Origin: Lachnospiraceae bacterium
GTDB taxonomy: Bacteria > Bacillota > Clostridia > Lachnospirales > Lachnospiraceae
Assembly (NCBI GenBank): GCA_017476305.1
Contig: JAFVAA010000816.1
Coordinates: 1 to 9,287, forward strand
Direction: 5' to 3'
Length of the DNA stretch: 9,287 nt
The translations under genes were made by a program, and so were the position numbers. Shown piece after piece: positions 7,564 through 9,287 of the stretch; the stretch's first letter is position 1, and each line of letters begins with the position of its first letter. A model generated the notes under the pieces. It had not been told where the DNA came from and ran no database searches. It saw nothing but the letters and a program-made list of their open reading frames with translations.

Positions 7564-7668
7564 AATGAAAGTTTCAACGGCAGGCGTGCCTACTCCTGCA
7601 TCTCTTGTTAACCACTTATATCATGGTGTGTGGCGACACGAAATTTCCACCTCATTGAAACTTCCATC
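7564..7668 (+). repeat. Structured dispersed repeat, copy 2 (fuller)
   Basis: About 105 bases bounded by a perfect nine-base inverted repeat: AAGTTTCAA at 7569-7577 and TTGAAACTT at 7655-7663. Inside are the AGGC-GT-GCCT mini-hairpin, a GCAGG/CCTGC pair and a GTGT-GGCG-ACAC hairpin at 7628-7639. The left third is shared with copy 1 at 6763. A plus-strand frame of 62 codons starts at 7565 (MKVSTAGVPTPAS). All four differences from copy 1 in the shared part change the amino acid, so protein coding is unlikely. It lies between the terminator and the promoter described nearby. Confidence 0.7.
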
Positions 7669-7679
7669 AATATATGTAA

Positions 7680-7708
7680 ATTATACTTTTTTTATTCTCT
7701 TTTGTAAA
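7680..7708 (-). promoter_or_regulatory. Strong sigma-A-type promoter
   Basis: TTTACA at 7708-7703 and a perfect TATAAT at 7685-7680 are 17 bases apart. It overlaps the last codons of the broken PBECR-like gene and points into repeat copy 2. AT-rich context makes chance matches more likely, but both boxes and the spacing are close to ideal. Confidence 0.55.
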
Positions 7709-8101
7709 GAATTTTTTTATTTCTCAAATACTTCTTCCATGTACGCTCACTAATTTTCAAAAAAGTTATGACTGAATTTTTTAAATCAATCCTGTCAGTT
7801 GATGTTACAATTTTCAGCACTAATTGAAATTTTTCATCAACCTTTTCAACACTATAGCAGTGTTTGGTTTATTTGCCTGAATGATATAATCTGGATTTTT
7901 AATCATTTCCGGTATGTATGAGTAAAATCTTTCATAATCATTAGGATGTCGTTCCTTTATGTGCCGGATTCGCTCATCTGTAATAATAACGTCATTAGTC
8001 AAAATATCCTTAGCTACACAATTATAAATTTCTTCGTCTATCTTTCCAATGGTATGCACTTGATTTTCCTCTTTTTTCTTCGACTTCAATTCATCGAACA
8101 T
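7692..8101 (-). pseudogene. PBECR-like nuclease gene with a one-base frameshift
   Basis: The product resembles the PBECR2 group of small RNase-fold nucleases (Barnase/EndoU/ColicinE5/RelE-like), often toxins or phage-associated effectors. The first frame has DDEIYNCV-like sequence (IDEEIYNCV), VIITDERIRHIKERHP, then NPDYIIQ and NKPNTAIVL, and stops at 7820. The family continues past this point, and the continuation is found in another frame: VDEKFQLVLKIVTS, NSVITFLKIS, ending KKILYKRE at a TAA at 7692-7694. Restoring one A to the AAAA run at 7843-7846 joins the halves into 136 residues, a plausible full length, and yields TAIVLKKVDEKF. As written the protein is 93 residues and lacks the C-terminal strands. 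The ATG at 8101 has no clear ribosome site. No antitoxin is recognised beside it. Confidence 0.72.
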
Positions 8102-8331
8102 TGCTGACTTTGGTTCATTTTCTATATTGTATCATCCAAAACGAGTTCCTGCACTCCCCCCTCTGCTTTCACTGTCAACAAAAGTTTATTTCCATTTTAA
8201 ACTGTATGGTTATCTATTCATAGTTGTTTTTGCACCGACTGACACTGATTTTACAGCAAATGCAGAACCTGTACTGCACATAAGTCGGAAGCCAGAAACA
8301 GCATCAATCACATGGAAAGGTACGAAATATA
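8102..8331. other. Spacer with no supported gene
   Basis: This stretch separates the PBECR-like gene from the plus-strand ribbon-helix-helix gene. A plus-strand frame of 70 codons (8127-8339) has no ribosome site and no recognisable content. On the minus strand a short piece at 8122-8193 reads LLLTVKAEGGVQELVLDDTI and stops 20 bases before the PBECR-like ATG; it looks coding-like but is too short to name. I see no convincing promoter for either neighbour. Confidence 0.4.
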
Positions 8332-8484
8332 ATGGATAAAGAAAAACACCTAGGACTGTGAATTGACGAAGAAACACATAAAAAATTAAAGCTCCTTGCG
8401 GAATACGAGGGACGCTCCATAAATGGAGAGGTACTGTATTTAATACGCCAGGCGATTCGTCAGTTTGAGAAGGAACAAAAATAG
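8332..8484 (+). pseudogene. Arc-type ribbon-helix-helix DNA-binding protein, in-frame TGA at codon 10
   Basis: This is the only probable plus-strand gene here. The frame reads MDKEKHLGL, stop, IDEETHKKLKLLAEYEGRS, then INGEVLYLIRQAIRQFEKEQK and TAG, 50 residues counting the interrupted one. This is the standard Arc/MetJ fold: a short beta-strand, helix A, then helix B with the NGEV.YLIRQAI pattern. Relatives have Arg in the strand (LGLRID), so CGA to TGA is the simplest change. The stop falls in the DNA-contacting strand, leaving nine residues, and no good internal start follows. AAAGG lies 11 bases before the ATG, a weak site. Such proteins are often antitoxins or small regulators; no partner toxin is recognised next to it. 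The TAG stop is the first part of the terminator stem of the opposing gene. Confidence 0.72.
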
Positions 8485-8514
8485 GAGATTGTTGCATATT
8501 GCAAAAATCTCCTA
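8477..8514 (-). terminator. Intrinsic terminator of the ABC-class ATPase gene
   Basis: A long hairpin at 8514-8482 pairs TAGGAGATT with AATCTCCTA and TTGCA with TGCAA around a three-base loop, with one mismatch. On the minus strand it runs into TTTTT at 8481-8477. It lies about 70 bases after the ATPase stop. The plus side lacks a T-run, so it serves mainly the minus strand, although its stem includes the stop codon of the converging plus-strand gene. Confidence 0.8.
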
Positions 8515-8582
8515 ATCATATACTTGCTGCGAATCCCTTTTAACCCCGGCCTGACTTTTCTTAAAAATTTAAAAATCCTCCC

Positions 8583-9287
8583 CTACTGAATCCGTATAAA
8601 CTCCCTGCACCGATTTAACATCTCATACACCTCATACTTTCTCGGTATCACCAAATGATCCGAGGTATCCCCTTCAAATGCCGAAAAGCCCTTTTTCCCG
8701 ATTTCCCGATAAAGCTCCTCCACACATTCTGATACCGTCTTTTTCCCATCGAAGATATTTTTCGAAAGATAAATTAAAATCTGTGCCAGTGCATCCACCT
8801 GCTCACTGTCAATGAGCTGCTCCACAAATCTTAGCTCCACCTGCTCTTTATTAATCGAAAATCCATCCGTACCAAAGGTTTTCGTCTTAATCCTTTCCTC
8901 ACGCTCTGCGCCTCTCCCGTAGCCGCCTCTGCCATGCGACTGTCCTCTCTGATTTTCTCTTCCCCCGGAAGAGGATTTTTACCCCTTCGAGCCTCCCTGA
9001 GACACCACACGCTCCGTGCTAAATGCCAGTGGCTCCTGAGCCTGTCCCCTTTTTAAAGGAAACTCTGATGCCTCATCCTTCGCCCGCTCCGTGATATCTG
9101 ACGGGAGATACTGCTTCATCTGGATGATATAGTCTGCCTTATGAAAATAGGAACCGGAGCTTCCTGCTAACAGAATCGTAGAAACTCCGAGAGAACCGGA
9201 GAGCTCGTCCACCCTGTCAATGTACGGAATAATCGGCTCCTCCTCTCTCGCCACTACACGCTGCATCAGATCATCCCGAATCATGAA
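8583..9287 (-). pseudogene. Predicted ATPase of the ABC class, C-terminal part, interrupted by an in-frame TAA
   Basis: The N-terminus lies outside the window. The visible 234 codons match the end of the ABC_ATPase (PF09818-like) family, soluble ABC-type ATPases of unknown substrate. FMIRDDLMQRVV and GVSTILLAGSSGSYF (Walker-B to H-loop neighbourhood) are followed by HKADYIIQM and ITERAKDEA. The frame then meets TAA at 8979-8981 after VVSQGGSKG. The same frame continues through a Gly/Arg/Ser-rich linker (about 8860-8978) and then GTDGFSINKEQVELRFVEQL, DSEQVDALAQIL and a C-terminal helical segment to TAG at 8583. No ribosome site or good start is seen after the TAA, so a separate second gene is unlikely. 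The stop could be TCA to TAA in a serine-rich linker; truncation would remove about 130 residues but leave most of the ATPase. Recent nonsense mutation, readthrough or sequence error are all possible. Confidence 0.75.

Larger units (their letters stand above)
7411..7673 (-). ncRNA. Candidate small RNA covering repeat copy 2
   Basis: A good promoter at 7680-7708 predicts a transcript starting near 7673 and ending at the terminator at 7411, about 260 nt. It would carry the whole of repeat copy 2 near its 5' end, an AT-rich hairpin pairing CACAAAAA with TTTTTGTG (7473-7501 region), and the terminator stem. No frame inside has a convincing ribosome site; a 67-codon frame from 7554 runs through the terminator and is probably accidental. 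Either a structured RNA or simply the tail of a decayed operon would explain this. It does not match an RNA family I know. Confidence 0.4.

Noticed and set aside
7565..7753. Plus-strand 62-codon frame starting MKVSTAGVP
   Set aside because: It begins inside repeat copy 2, has no ribosome site, overlaps the real frame of the PBECR-like gene on the other strand, and its differences from copy 1 all alter the amino acid.
8122..8193. Minus-strand fragment with TVKAEGGVQELVLDD just upstream of the PBECR-like gene
   Set aside because: It looks coding-like and could be the end of a lost upstream gene, but about 20 residues with no recognised family are too little to call.

Overview
The window reads as a chromosomal segment of an anaerobic Firmicute, most likely a Lachnospiraceae gut or rumen bacterium. 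The reasons are moderate GC with AT-rich spacers, strong AGGAGG-type ribosome sites, purine genes split in the clostridial way (stand-alone AICAR formyltransferase plus PurO-type IMP cyclohydrolase), and Rpn-type and PBECR-type accessory genes. Almost everything is on the minus strand, so transcription runs from high to low coordinates. Family names rest on recognising motifs; no search was run.

Right edge (8477-9287): the C-terminal part of a predicted ABC-class ATPase, entering from outside the window. It is interrupted by an in-frame TAA in an RG-rich linker and followed by a minus-strand terminator. That terminator's hairpin overlaps the stop of a small plus-strand Arc-type ribbon-helix-helix gene (8332-8484), which itself carries an in-frame TGA at codon 10.

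Accessory, decaying stretch (about 6540-8330): a PBECR-like nuclease gene broken by a one-base frameshift (7692-8101); a promoter-repeat-terminator unit that may make a roughly 260-nt RNA (7411-7673); an Rpn-family gene reduced to its two ends (6836-7320); a DUF1902/HicB-like remnant (6599-6754); and two diverged copies of a structured repeat (6763-6830 and 7564-7668).

Glycanase (4330-6462): a membrane-anchored GH5 endoglucanase-like protein with two related beta-sandwich modules ahead of the catalytic domain.

Purine/NAD/tRNA block (1-4322): a sigma-A-type promoter, a ZTP (pfl) riboswitch with an overlapping terminator, purO (IMP cyclohydrolase), the AICAR formyltransferase gene, nadA (quinolinate synthase) and the start of mnmA (tRNA 2-thiouridylase). 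ZTP derives from ZMP/AICAR, the substrate of the formyltransferase, so the riboswitch senses a backlog at the step its own operon relieves. The formyltransferase reading frame has an in-frame TAA directly before its catalytic Asn. If real, this would block the step, raise ZMP/ZTP and hold the riboswitch on.

The main surprise is three in-frame nonsense codons in otherwise intact-looking frames plus one homopolymer frameshift within 9.3 kb. Recent gene decay, translational readthrough and sequence or assembly error all remain possible. TAA is also used as a normal terminal stop here (nadA, purO, the GH5 gene), which argues against global reassignment.
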